From positions 1-64,000 of the forward strand of contig CANFHA010000016.1 in NCBI GenBank assembly GCA_947446645.1: a stretch of 64,000 bases of DNA. Reading direction: 5' to 3'. Shown here piece after piece: positions 26,960-34,555 of this stretch (positions are counted from its first letter, which is position 1; each line of letters starts with the position of its first letter). Source of the DNA: Chitinophagaceae bacterium (GTDB lineage: Bacteria; Bacteroidota; Bacteroidia; Chitinophagales; Chitinophagaceae). The notes beneath the pieces are model-generated. The model made no database searches. It was given only the letters and a program-made list of their open reading frames with translations, and was not told where the DNA came from. The translations under genes and the position numbers were made by a program.

Positions 26960-27907
26960 TTACCCCTTGTCCGTAGCATCGGGACGGGCCTTTTTCCGTG
27001 GCTCCAGTACCGTAGTTTCGTGCTTCAATATATGAACGGCATTATTCTTTACCTTGATGCCCCTGCCATGGAGGTGGGCATAAGCTTCCGTGAACTCAGC
27101 ACCATAATAAAGTATCATAGACGAATAGTACACCCAGGACAGCACCAGTATTATAGAGGTGGCCGCGCCGTAAAGATTAAGACTTTTGGAAAAGCTGAAG
27201 TAGTAACTGATCAGGTATTTGCCCACGATAAAGAGCACCGACGTGAAAACGGCACCTACCAGTGCATCCTTCCAGTGTATCCACGCATCAGGCAAAACTT
27301 TAAAAATAACGAAGAATACCAGGGTGACTACAACGAAAAGAAGTCCGAAGTTGACTGCCTTCAGCAGCACGATATCCGCATCTCCCAGAAATTGCCGGAA
27401 ACGGTTTGACGTAATATCCACAACTATATTGATCAATATAGTTACCATCATCAGGAAACCCATGCCTATTACCAGCACCAGAGAGAGGAGGCGGTCCCGG
27501 AGATATTTCAGCCAGCTCCTTTTAGGTTTTGCTTTAATAGACCATATATAGTTCATAGAGCTTTGTATCTCAGAAAATATGCCGGTAGCGCCAAAGATGA
27601 ATACAACGATGCCTGCAATACCTATCAGCGTTTTGTTAGTTTGCAGGTTCATATTAACCAGGATGGTTTGGAGCTGGGTAGTGGCATTTGCGCCTATTAT
27701 ACCGCGAACCTGGTCGAATATCTGCGTGGTCATATACGCCCTTTTGTAAAAAAAGCCCATTAGCGTAATCATCACAAGCAAAAGTGGCCCTATGGAAAAT
27801 AAGGCATAGTAGGCAAGCGAGGCGCTAAGCTTGCTGGCGTGGTCTTCTATAAACTCATCGCCCGCCTCTGCAAGAACATCCCAGAATCCGCGAAGCTTTC
27901 TTCCCAT
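26960..27907 (-). CDS. YihY/BrkB-family inner-membrane protein (copy 2)
   Basis: 315 residues, the same six-helix family as the gene directly downstream. The two share long stretches (SIKAKPKR, LSASLAYY, FGATGIF, ILVLSWVYYSSMILYYGAEFTEAY), so this is a tandem duplication. It is the promoter-proximal gene of the pair; TAACTTCG lies about 8 bases before the ATG as a degenerate -7 box. The tail (EPRKKARPDATDKG) differs from its paralogue, which may reflect divergent regulation. Confidence 0.9.
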   Translation of the reverse strand: MGRKLRGFWDVLAEAGDEFIEDHASKLSASLAYYALFSIGPLLLVMITLMGFFYKRAYMTTQIFDQVRGIIGANATTQLQTILVNMNLQTNKTLIGIAGIVVFIFGATGIFSEIQSSMNYIWSIKAKPKRSWLKYLRDRLLSLVLVIGMGFLMMVTILINIVVDITSNRFRQFLGDADIVLLKAVNFGLLFVVVTLVFFVIFKVLPDAWIHWKDALVGAVFTSVLFIVGKYLISYYFSFSKSLNLYGAATSIILVLSWVYYSSMILYYGAEFTEAYAHLHGRGIKVKNNAVHILKHETTVLEPRKKARPDATDKG

Positions 27908-28032
27908 GTATGCGAAGTTAATGTTGTTGCATTTGATATTAAGCAGGAATAGGGTGATATCTCTTTACTTACTGTAACTATTGCTGGCATTATTTTTTAT
28001 ATGGAAAGAAGGAAAATTTAAACTTCACAACT

Positions 28033-28383
28033 ATGGCCAGGTACTCAAAAGCAACCCAGGAAAAAGTTCACGAAGAGCTGCATGAAATGAAAGAAGGTAA
28101 GCTGAAAAGCGGCCGGTCCGGCAAAAAGGTAACTGACCCCAAACAGGCAATAGCCATCGGATTATCAGAAGCCCGCAAGGAAGGTAAGAAGGTACCGGCG
28201 AAGAAGGCAGCAACAAAAAAGACGGCCACTAAGAAAACTGCCGCACCCAAGAAGGCAACTGCAAAGAAAACTGGTTCAAAAAAATCTACGAGCAAGAAAG
28301 TTGCCGCGCCTAAAAAAGCAACCGCGAAAAAGGCTGCGGCGCCAAAGAAAGCCGCCAGCAAGAAAAGCGCGCCAAAGAAATAA
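28033..28383 (+). CDS. Histone-H1-like Lys/Ala-rich protein with a DUF6496-type head
   Basis: 116 residues. The first ~55 form a small conserved head (MARYSKATQEKVHEELHEMK, then GKKVTDPKQAIAIGLSEARK) known from DUF6496-type proteins. The remainder is a low-complexity tail of KKAA/KKAT/KKTA units, very basic, like eukaryotic histone H1 tails and bacterial HU-extension proteins. It probably binds DNA or RNA non-specifically and may compact the nucleoid. TAAACTTC 6 bases before the ATG is a weak -7 box. The repetitive tail is prone to length variation. Confidence 0.85.
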   Translation: MARYSKATQEKVHEELHEMKEGKLKSGRSGKKVTDPKQAIAIGLSEARKEGKKVPAKKAATKKTATKKTAAPKKATAKKTGSKKSTSKKVAAPKKATAKKAAAPKKAASKKSAPKK

Positions 28384-28412
28384 AACTACAATTACATGGT
28401 ATCAACTCAAAC

Positions 28413-28440
28413 GTAGAGATGCGCTGCAGCGCGTCTCTAC
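28413..28440. repeat. Palindrome of the GTAGAGA...TCTCTAC type
   Basis: GTAGAGATGCGC (28413-28424) pairs with GCGCGTCTCTAC (28429-28440) with one G-U pair and a TGCA loop. It lies between the 3' ends of the histone-like gene and the convergent YkgJ gene. It probably acts as a bidirectional terminator-like hairpin and resembles 23196-23221. Confidence 0.6.
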
Positions 28441-28487
28441 AAATCGTGTATCAGTAATATCTGGCTACTAATTCGGTATGATTCAAA

Positions 28488-28988
28488 CTACCATTCATAC
28501 TCTTTCTCTACTACTTTCTTTAGCCGGTCTACCAGCGTGAGCGTAGCAGGACAATGAACAAGATTGTTCTTGAAGGTATCGTTGTATAAGTCGAACGGCT
28601 TTTTATTGTGGTGGGGAAACTCTGCGCAGTCGGCGGGGCGCACCTCGTATATAGAGCATATATTGCCGGCAAGGAACTGGCAGGGCTGGGTAGTGTTTAT
28701 CCAGTCTCCCGATTCTTCCTCTTTTACCAACCACTTATCCATAAATTCTTTTGGCTTCATCTCCAGGTGTGCAGCTATGCGCTTCACATCTGCTTTAGTA
28801 AAGGTTGGTGTCATGGTCTTGCAGCAGTTGGCACATTCCATGCAGTTGATATCCTGCCATACGGTAGCGTCTACTTTAGCTACGATCTCCGGCATATCTT
28901 CCGGCACCAGGTCATCAAGTTTATCAAGAAAAGCGGAAAGCGATTTTTGTTTGCGGGCAGCAGTGCTCCTAAATTTTTTCAAGTCCAT
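28488..28988 (-). CDS. YkgJ-family cysteine-cluster protein
   Basis: 166 residues, cytoplasmic. The UPF0153/YkgJ signature appears as NCMECANCCKTMTPTFT, then CQFLAGNICSIYEVRPADCAEFPH, with the conserved cysteines expected to bind a metal or iron-sulfur centre. Function in the family is unknown. TATATTTA lies about 12 bases before the ATG. Forty-four bases separate it from the toxin-antitoxin pair on the same strand. Confidence 0.85.
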   Translation of the reverse strand: MDLKKFRSTAARKQKSLSAFLDKLDDLVPEDMPEIVAKVDATVWQDINCMECANCCKTMTPTFTKADVKRIAAHLEMKPKEFMDKWLVKEEESGDWINTTQPCQFLAGNICSIYEVRPADCAEFPHHNKKPFDLYNDTFKNNLVHCPATLTLVDRLKKVVEKEYEW

Positions 28989-29032
28989 GATAGGTGTAAA
29001 TATAAATGGTTTGACGTAAATAGCACGTAGTG

Positions 29033-29338
29033 CTAATAATATATTGGCGCTTGCTTACTGTGCCTGAGGTCTACTATTCTTATTTTTTCAGGACCAATAA
29101 AATAGGTGATACGCAAATTGTGCATTAAAAAGCAGCGGTAAGAACCGTCATTATATAGCCTGTATTTATCTGGTGGGTAGCGTGTTGGATATTTTGATAA
29201 ATCTTTCGCGGCAGCGCGGATATCCTTCTTTACTTTTTCTGCGTTTTGGGGAGAATCCAGTTTAATATATTCTACAGCTTTTCTCAGGAATTCTTTGGCC
29301 TGGTCGTCCCATATTACACTTAGGTTTTTGCCTACCAT
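29033..29338 (-). CDS. ParE/RelE-family toxin
   Basis: 101 residues with the ParE/RelE fold pattern: an N-terminal VIWDDQAKEFLRKAVEYI helix, a KDLSKYPTRYPPDKYRL segment, then CFLMHNLRITYFI and a C-terminal IVDLRHSKQ. RelE-type toxins cut ribosome-bound mRNA and ParE-type toxins inhibit gyrase; sequence alone does not decide which. It overlaps the upstream antitoxin gene by 7 bases, the usual arrangement of type II modules. Confidence 0.85.
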   Translation of the reverse strand: MVGKNLSVIWDDQAKEFLRKAVEYIKLDSPQNAEKVKKDIRAAAKDLSKYPTRYPPDKYRLYNDGSYRCFLMHNLRITYFIGPEKIRIVDLRHSKQAPIYY

Positions 29339-29565
29339 GACTCCATCTCTCTTTCGAGGTCCTCCTGCGTAGTAAATTCACCATTATCTATACGAGCCAT
29401 TGCCGCATCAATTTCCTTATTGTATTGTTCGATGTCTATTTCTTCCCTGCTATTTTCGTTTTTCAGATTAAGAAAAGACTTTATCACCCCCAGCAACGAC
29501 TTTTTCTCCTCATTGCCTAGTAACGGTAAATACTTTTGTATTTCCATATCAATTGCCCCTGTCAT
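29332..29565 (-). CDS. Antitoxin of the ParE/RelE module
   Basis: 77 residues, acidic and helical. The C-terminal part (EEIDIEQYNKEIDAAMARID, then EFTTQEDLEREME) resembles the toxin-binding tails of short Bacteroidota antitoxins encoded before RelE/ParE toxins. The N-terminal part may dimerise or bind DNA. TAACTTTA upstream (about 25 bases) is a candidate -7 box, and the protein probably represses it together with the toxin. The identification rests on the gene pair. Confidence 0.75.
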   Translation of the reverse strand: MTGAIDMEIQKYLPLLGNEEKKSLLGVIKSFLNLKNENSREEIDIEQYNKEIDAAMARIDNGEFTTQEDLEREMESW

Positions 29566-29680
29566 ACGCTGGTTTTATGTAATAAAGTTACGACTTTTAG
29601 CCAAATCACCGGAACAGCATACAGCAAAGCCCAATACTGAAAACATACTATTCAGCGACCCCATCACGGAGATTGGGGGG

Positions 29681-30511
29681 TTACCTCATAAAATAATAAC
29701 TGTACACAAAAGCAAACGGAGCTGCTACCAGCAGTGAGTCAAAGCGGTCCAGCGCACCACCATGGCCGGGCATCAGTGTTCCCGAGTCTTTAATATTGGC
29801 CATGCGCTTCAGCTTAGATTCCATAAGGTCACCTAGCGTGCCTGCTACGGTTACGCAGAGCGCCAGTACCATCCAGTCTATGAACCGGTAAGTGTTTGAA
29901 AAGTATCCATAAACTCCGGCTCCAATAATGGTCAGAACTGCGCCGCCTATTACACCCTCCCATGTTTTATTAGGGCTTATGGTAGAAAACCGGTGCTTGC
30001 CTATGAACGAGCCTACCAGGTAGGCCATGGTGTCATTGCACCAGATCATGAGCATCACAGCCAGAGGCAGCACGAAACCATAGGGCCGCATGCACAAAAG
30101 CAGCATCAAGGGTAGGGTAATGTATAGCAGGCCGCCTGCAGACTGAAGCAAAGCCAGGAATGCAGTTTTCTTCGACAGGATGGCAATCATCAGAACAAGG
30201 GCCGGCAACACAGGTAGCACCACCATTATCCCAGATGTGAGACCTGGTAAGAAGCCGCTCATCACGTTTGAGAACAGGAACATTAACAGAAGGCCCAGTA
30301 ACTGTATCACTATTGGCAGCCACACCGGCCACCAGGCCTCCTTATCTATTTTCTGCACCAGCCGGAAATAGTCGCGCAGGCACAGTACTTCTATCATGCA
30401 TATCAGTCCCAGGAACGACCACTCATTCCACAGCAGGCCGGTAAGCATTACAGCAACAAATACTATGGAGCTGCCCAGGCGTTTAAAAAATGTGGGTACG
30501 TTCAGTGCCAT
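29681..30511 (-). CDS. cdsA: Phosphatidate cytidylyltransferase
   Basis: 276 residues with about eight membrane helices. CdsA makes CDP-diacylglycerol from phosphatidate and CTP in the inner membrane, the branch point of phospholipid synthesis. The family signature lies near the C-terminus: LMESKLKRMANIKDSG followed by MPGHGGALDRFDSL, with conserved D/K and G/D residues. Its ATG overlaps the TAA of the upstream CPBP gene by one base (TAATG), so the two are translationally coupled. Confidence 0.95.
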   Translation of the reverse strand: MALNVPTFFKRLGSSIVFVAVMLTGLLWNEWSFLGLICMIEVLCLRDYFRLVQKIDKEAWWPVWLPIVIQLLGLLLMFLFSNVMSGFLPGLTSGIMVVLPVLPALVLMIAILSKKTAFLALLQSAGGLLYITLPLMLLLCMRPYGFVLPLAVMLMIWCNDTMAYLVGSFIGKHRFSTISPNKTWEGVIGGAVLTIIGAGVYGYFSNTYRFIDWMVLALCVTVAGTLGDLMESKLKRMANIKDSGTLMPGHGGALDRFDSLLVAAPFAFVYSYYFMR

Positions 30512-31473
30512 TACTCGTCATCATTTTTAGACATGAGATCCCAGTTTTCTTTTTCAAGTTCCTCCGGTGTGAAGTTGTCTGACCAGTTAGCGGGCAGCGG
30601 TGTTTTATTTTTCAGGAGCAGGTAAAAAGACACGCCGAATAAAACAGCCCCACCGGCAACCATGAGGTAAAGTGTTGAAGACTGCTCGAGAAAATGTTTC
30701 ACGCCTGCATTTCGTGTGCTGGCGTACATAAGTATCACCTGCAGCCCGTTGAACGACATATGACCAAGTATACTGCACCAAAGGGAACCGGTAACATTGT
30801 AAATAACGGCGAGCAGCACCCCAGCAAGAAATATGGACAGGTAACCATAAATATTAGTATGGGAGAGCGAAAACAGAACCGCTGTAAAAATTACAGGCAT
30901 CACCATGTTCCTGCTCCTCTGCCTTGCAAACCGCATCATTACCCCACGAAAAAATATCTCCTCTCCCAGTGCGGGCACTATAGCCATGATGACGAATATC
31001 TTTATAAAGCTTGCGAAGGAAGAGATATTGAGGAAGGCCATCATCATGTTATCGTTTGCTTCCTGTTCTGCTTTTACAGCCGCTCCAAAATTTATTTTAC
31101 CAATAATACTTTCAATACCCTGGAACAGGGGTGTGGCGCCTATCATTACAAGCACTACCAGCAAGGGTTGTATGCTTTTTCCCGGTTTTCTCAATCCCAG
31201 GAACTCACCTGGGCGTGGAGTGCTTAAGTAGGCAAACAGGTAAGCCGGCATGAAAAAGATGGCGAGGTTCAGAATTCCCTGCACCCATATGGCCACGCTC
31301 ACCATAGCCGCCGGGCTGGCTGGACCTACTGCTGCCAGCTGCTCCAGCGTAAAACCTGTCATTTTGGTTAGCACGCTGAGCACTATCGCCCTTGACCCCG
31401 AAAGGAAGGTGAACATCATAAGCAGGAACAGCAACAACTGGAATGCCCAAGGATATGCCCGGAAATACCTCAT
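30511..31473 (-). CDS. CPBP-family intramembrane metalloprotease
   Basis: 320 residues with about eight membrane helices. The CPBP/Abi motifs are present: EEIFFRG (motif 1, paired glutamates and arginine), FSLSHTNIYG (motif 2) and a later ILGHMSFN. The family includes Rce1-like CAAX proteases and bacterial proteins linked to bacteriocin immunity or membrane homeostasis; the substrate here is unknown. It forms a two-gene operon with cdsA. TATCTTTG about 35 bases before the ATG is a good -7 box. Confidence 0.9.
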   Translation of the reverse strand: MRYFRAYPWAFQLLLFLLMMFTFLSGSRAIVLSVLTKMTGFTLEQLAAVGPASPAAMVSVAIWVQGILNLAIFFMPAYLFAYLSTPRPGEFLGLRKPGKSIQPLLVVLVMIGATPLFQGIESIIGKINFGAAVKAEQEANDNMMMAFLNISSFASFIKIFVIMAIVPALGEEIFFRGVMMRFARQRSRNMVMPVIFTAVLFSLSHTNIYGYLSIFLAGVLLAVIYNVTGSLWCSILGHMSFNGLQVILMYASTRNAGVKHFLEQSSTLYLMVAGGAVLFGVSFYLLLKNKTPLPANWSDNFTPEELEKENWDLMSKNDDE

Positions 31474-31739
31474 TTATTATCAGAAATTAAGCCCACTCAA
31501 CTGCGCGGGGCGTTGCAAAGATAATTTATACCACCGATGATATGTCTATATTGAATAGAGTCACTTTTGTGCCATGCTGCGTCAGGGGCCGCTGCTTTTC
31601 TACATTAACACTAATTAACCCTAAATGATGGTCACGAAATTCATATTGGCTTAGTTATTGCCTGATCAATAACTGATGTTAAGCCGAATAAAATACATGG
31701 GTCATTAGCCAGCAGTAACATTCATACTACAATTTTTAG

Positions 31740-31771
31740 CTTTTGACTTTTCCCATTTGACTTAACATTAT
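31740..31771. repeat. Diverged copy of the four-helix-bundle flanking repeat
   Basis: TTTTGACTTT, then a mismatched core, then TTTGACTTAACATTATG closely follows the arm at 47302-47335 (TTTTGACTTTTAACTTTTGA, then CTTAATAATG). Only a single arm is present and no gene is associated. Confidence 0.5.
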
Positions 31772-31794
31772 GACCATATAAGGGGATTTTTAAT

Positions 31795-31802
31795 TAATTT
31801 TG
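31795..31802 (+). promoter_or_regulatory. -7 box of dxs
   Basis: TAATTTTG matches TAnnTTTG and lies 12 bases before the dxs ATG at 31815. No convincing -33 TTTG is at the usual distance. Confidence 0.5.
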
Positions 31803-31814
31803 TCGGTTATTACA

Positions 31815-33743
31815 ATGGAAGAAATAGCAGCAGGGCCATTACTCAGCCAGATAAATACACCCGCAGACCTGAAAAAGCTGGACAAAAGCCAGCTGAAACA
31901 GGTGTGTGATGAGTTGCGGCAGTTTATAGTAGACTGTGTGAGTGTGCATGGCGGTCACTTCGGTGCCAGCCTGGGTGTGGTGGAGCTTACGGTTGCCTTG
32001 CACTATGTATTCAATACGCCGGATGACCAGCTGGTTTGGGACGTAGGCCACCAGGCTTACGGACACAAAATACTCACGGGCAGGCGCAGTGTATTTCACA
32101 CCAACCGCAAATATGGCGGCATCAGCGGATTTCCTAAGCGCAGCGAGAGCGAGTACGATACCTTCGGGGTGGGGCACTCCTCTACTTCTATATCTGCGGC
32201 GCTGGGTATGGCTATAGCTTCTAAATATAAAGGAGAAGAGCACCGCCGGCACATAGCTGTAATAGGTGATGGTGCTATGACTGCAGGTCTGCCCTTTGAA
32301 GCGCTGAACCATGCAGGCGTGAGCAATGCAAATGTGCTCATTATCCTCAATGATAATAATATGTCCATAGACCCCAATGTAGGGGCACTAAAGGAATACC
32401 TTACAGACATCACTACTTCCCAGTCTTATAATCGTTTCCGCGATGATGTGTGGAAAGTGCTGGGCAAACTACCAACGAAAGATTTTCAACGCCTGGCATC
32501 TAAAATAGAAGCCGGTCTCAAAGGTGTGGTATCTAAGAGCAGCAACCTGTTTGAAGCATTAGGGCTCCGCTACTTTGGCCCTATAGACGGGCACAATGTG
32601 CTGAAACTGGCCGAAACACTGAAAGGCCTCAATGATATACCCGGCCCCAAGCTGCTGCACATAAAAACGGTGAAGGGCAAGGGCTATGACCTGGCTGAAA
32701 AAGACCAGACCCTGTGGCATGCGCCCGGCACATTTGATAAGATCACAGGCAAGATCAATAAAAAGATAATTACAGTTCCGGAGCCTCCTAAGTACCAGGA
32801 TGTGTTTGGGCATACGATAGTAGAGCTGGCCGAGAAAAACCCGCTGATAATGGGCATTACCCCCGCTATGCCATCCGGCTGCTCGCTTAAGATTATGATG
32901 GATGCCATGCCAGACCGCGCTATAGACGTGGGCATAGCTGAGCAGCATGCCGTGACGCTGAGTGCAGGTATGGCTACGCAGGGACTGAAGGTATTCTGCA
33001 ACATATACAGCAGTTTCATGCAGCGTGCTTATGATATGGTGATACACGATGTAGCTATTCAGAAGCTGCCGGTGGTGTTCTGCCTCGACAGGGCGGGGCT
33101 GGTGGGTGATGATGGGCCTACGCACCATGGCGCCTACGACCTGGCATACATGCGCTGTATACCCAATATGATAGTGGCTGCCCCAATGAATGAAGCCGAG
33201 CTGCGCAACATGATGTATACGGCCCAGCTACCTGAAACCGATGCGCCCTATTCCATACGCTACCCACGCGGACAAGGTGTGATGCCACAGTGGCGTACAC
33301 CGTTTGAAAAAATAGAGCACGGTACGGGCCGCAAAATAAGCGATGGGCAGGAAGTGGCTATTCTTACCATTGGCCATCCCGGTAACTTTGCTGTGGCCGC
33401 CTGCAAGATGCTGGCAGAAGAAGATCTATATCCTGCCCACTACGATATGCGCTTTGTAAAGCCACTTGATGAGGCAATGCTGCACGAAATAGCGCATAGC
33501 TATAACAAGATCATTACTGTAGAGGACGGCACCGTGGTTGGCGGGTTTGGCAGCGCTGTACTGGAATTTATGGCCGCCAACAACTACACCCCTGAAGTAA
33601 AGATACTGGGCATACCCGACCATTTTGTAGAGCATGGCAAGCCGGAAGAGCTGCACCGCGAATGTGGCTACGATGCCAAAGCCATAGCTGATGCTGTGCG
33701 CGAGATAGCTGGTGTAAAAATATTTGCTGGTAATCTTGTATAA
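31815..33743 (+). CDS. dxs: 1-deoxy-D-xylulose-5-phosphate synthase
   Basis: 642 residues, full length for DXS. It condenses pyruvate and glyceraldehyde 3-phosphate with thiamine diphosphate, the first step of the MEP isoprenoid pathway. The ThDP-binding region is GDGAMTAGLPFEALNHAG, with the conserved N in LNDNNMSIDPNVG. N-terminal HGGHFGASLG and the transketolase region DVGIAEQHAVTLSAG are also present. ATG 31815 is chosen over an in-frame TTG at 31800, which lies in the promoter box. It provides precursors for prenyl lipids, including any GGGP-synthase substrate made by this cell. Confidence 0.97.
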   Translation: MEEIAAGPLLSQINTPADLKKLDKSQLKQVCDELRQFIVDCVSVHGGHFGASLGVVELTVALHYVFNTPDDQLVWDVGHQAYGHKILTGRRSVFHTNRKYGGISGFPKRSESEYDTFGVGHSSTSISAALGMAIASKYKGEEHRRHIAVIGDGAMTAGLPFEALNHAGVSNANVLIILNDNNMSIDPNVGALKEYLTDITTSQSYNRFRDDVWKVLGKLPTKDFQRLASKIEAGLKGVVSKSSNLFEALGLRYFGPIDGHNVLKLAETLKGLNDIPGPKLLHIKTVKGKGYDLAEKDQTLWHAPGTFDKITGKINKKIITVPEPPKYQDVFGHTIVELAEKNPLIMGITPAMPSGCSLKIMMDAMPDRAIDVGIAEQHAVTLSAGMATQGLKVFCNIYSSFMQRAYDMVIHDVAIQKLPVVFCLDRAGLVGDDGPTHHGAYDLAYMRCIPNMIVAAPMNEAELRNMMYTAQLPETDAPYSIRYPRGQGVMPQWRTPFEKIEHGTGRKISDGQEVAILTIGHPGNFAVAACKMLAEEDLYPAHYDMRFVKPLDEAMLHEIAHSYNKIITVEDGTVVGGFGSAVLEFMAANNYTPEVKILGIPDHFVEHGKPEELHRECGYDAKAIADAVREIAGVKIFAGNLV

Positions 33744-33830
33744 AAGTTGGGATGCATTTACTAGCCGTCATTAGTCATTATAGACTACTATGGTCCATGG
33801 CAGTATTCCCTTCATAAGACCATATATACT

Positions 33831-33865
33831 CAAAAAAAATGCCCCACACCGCGGTATGGGGCATT
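33831..33865 (-). terminator. Rho-independent terminator of the lipoprotein gene
   Basis: AATGCCCCA (33838-33846) pairs with TGGGGCATT (33857-33865), with further inner pairs. Eight A's precede it on the plus strand, so on the minus strand the hairpin is followed by a U-tract. It terminates the gene ending at 33919 and may also serve dxs. A second hairpin, CACCTCCG with CGGAGGTG (33883-33909), lies just upstream. Confidence 0.75.
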
Positions 33866-33918
33866 AACAACAAATCAATCAACACCTCCGTTTTCCTAGC
33901 CCGGAGGTGGCTAGAACA

Positions 33919-34443
33919 TTAATCGTGTGAATAAACAATAACATCAGTTATCACATCGCCTGATATGGTTACTGTGCTGGTGCTTTGTGCATCGATCCTG
34001 GAATTTGGCGGCAGTGCCAAAGCAGTATATATAGGATCAGAAAGCTTGTAAGGTGCATCAAAATTATAATGCCCTGACGGATCAGTAAAGTAGCGAACCT
34101 GGTCTGGTTGCTTAGCCGTGAGTGCTGCCTTGCTGAAAGTAAGCGTCAAGGTTTTCTTATCAGCAGATACTTCCATTTTCACAGGTATCGCATCTGCAGC
34201 AGCAGAGGCAGCAGAGGCAGATGTTTTGCAAATACCTTTCCCAATACATCCGCCACCACCAGTCTGAGGTTGCCCGAATGTAACGCTGGGAGAAATAGAG
34301 AGTGCGGAGACTACCACGCCGCCGCTACCTACCTTCGTAGCAGTAGCTGCTGTCTGGGTGGACGCATTGTTACCACAACCGGCGAAAGCAACGCTTGCGA
34401 ATAAGGCGCATAGAGATAAAACACTGTTCGTGATCTTTAACAT
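33919..34443 (-). CDS. Small lipoprotein of unknown function
   Basis: 174 residues. The N-terminus is a lipoprotein signal with lipobox VAFAGC (cysteine at residue 22), so the mature protein should be acylated. The body is rich in Ala/Ser/Thr/Gly. A GGGGCIGKGICKTS segment adds two cysteines and an Ala/Ser run follows. The C-terminal 90 residues look like beta-strands (VEVSADKKTLTLTFSKAAL-like, VTISGDVITDVIVY). Not recognised; alone in its transcription unit and ended by a clear terminator. Confidence 0.75.
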   Translation of the reverse strand: MLKITNSVLSLCALFASVAFAGCGNNASTQTAATATKVGSGGVVVSALSISPSVTFGQPQTGGGGCIGKGICKTSASAASAAADAIPVKMEVSADKKTLTLTFSKAALTAKQPDQVRYFTDPSGHYNFDAPYKLSDPIYTALALPPNSRIDAQSTSTVTISGDVITDVIVYSHD

Positions 34444-34555
34444 TTCAATATTGTTTTTAGTAGGTTAACGGATATATTTCTTGAAGTTTCGTACTTTGGT
34501 AACAAGGTATAATAAATTCTTATTTTTACGTAGTTTAATTTCTGAATTTTCCACA

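Larger units (their letters stand above)
31474..31814 (+). other. Intergenic region before dxs
   Basis: About 340 AT-rich bases between divergent genes. It contains the minus-strand promoter of the CPBP-cdsA operon, a diverged copy of the 25-bp repeat (31740-31771) and the dxs -7 box. No gene is supported. Confidence 0.55.

Noticed and set aside
33883..33909. Second hairpin (CACCTCCG/CGGAGGTG) as an independent regulatory element
   Set aside because: It lies next to the clear terminator and has no U-tract, so I treat it as part of the same termination region.
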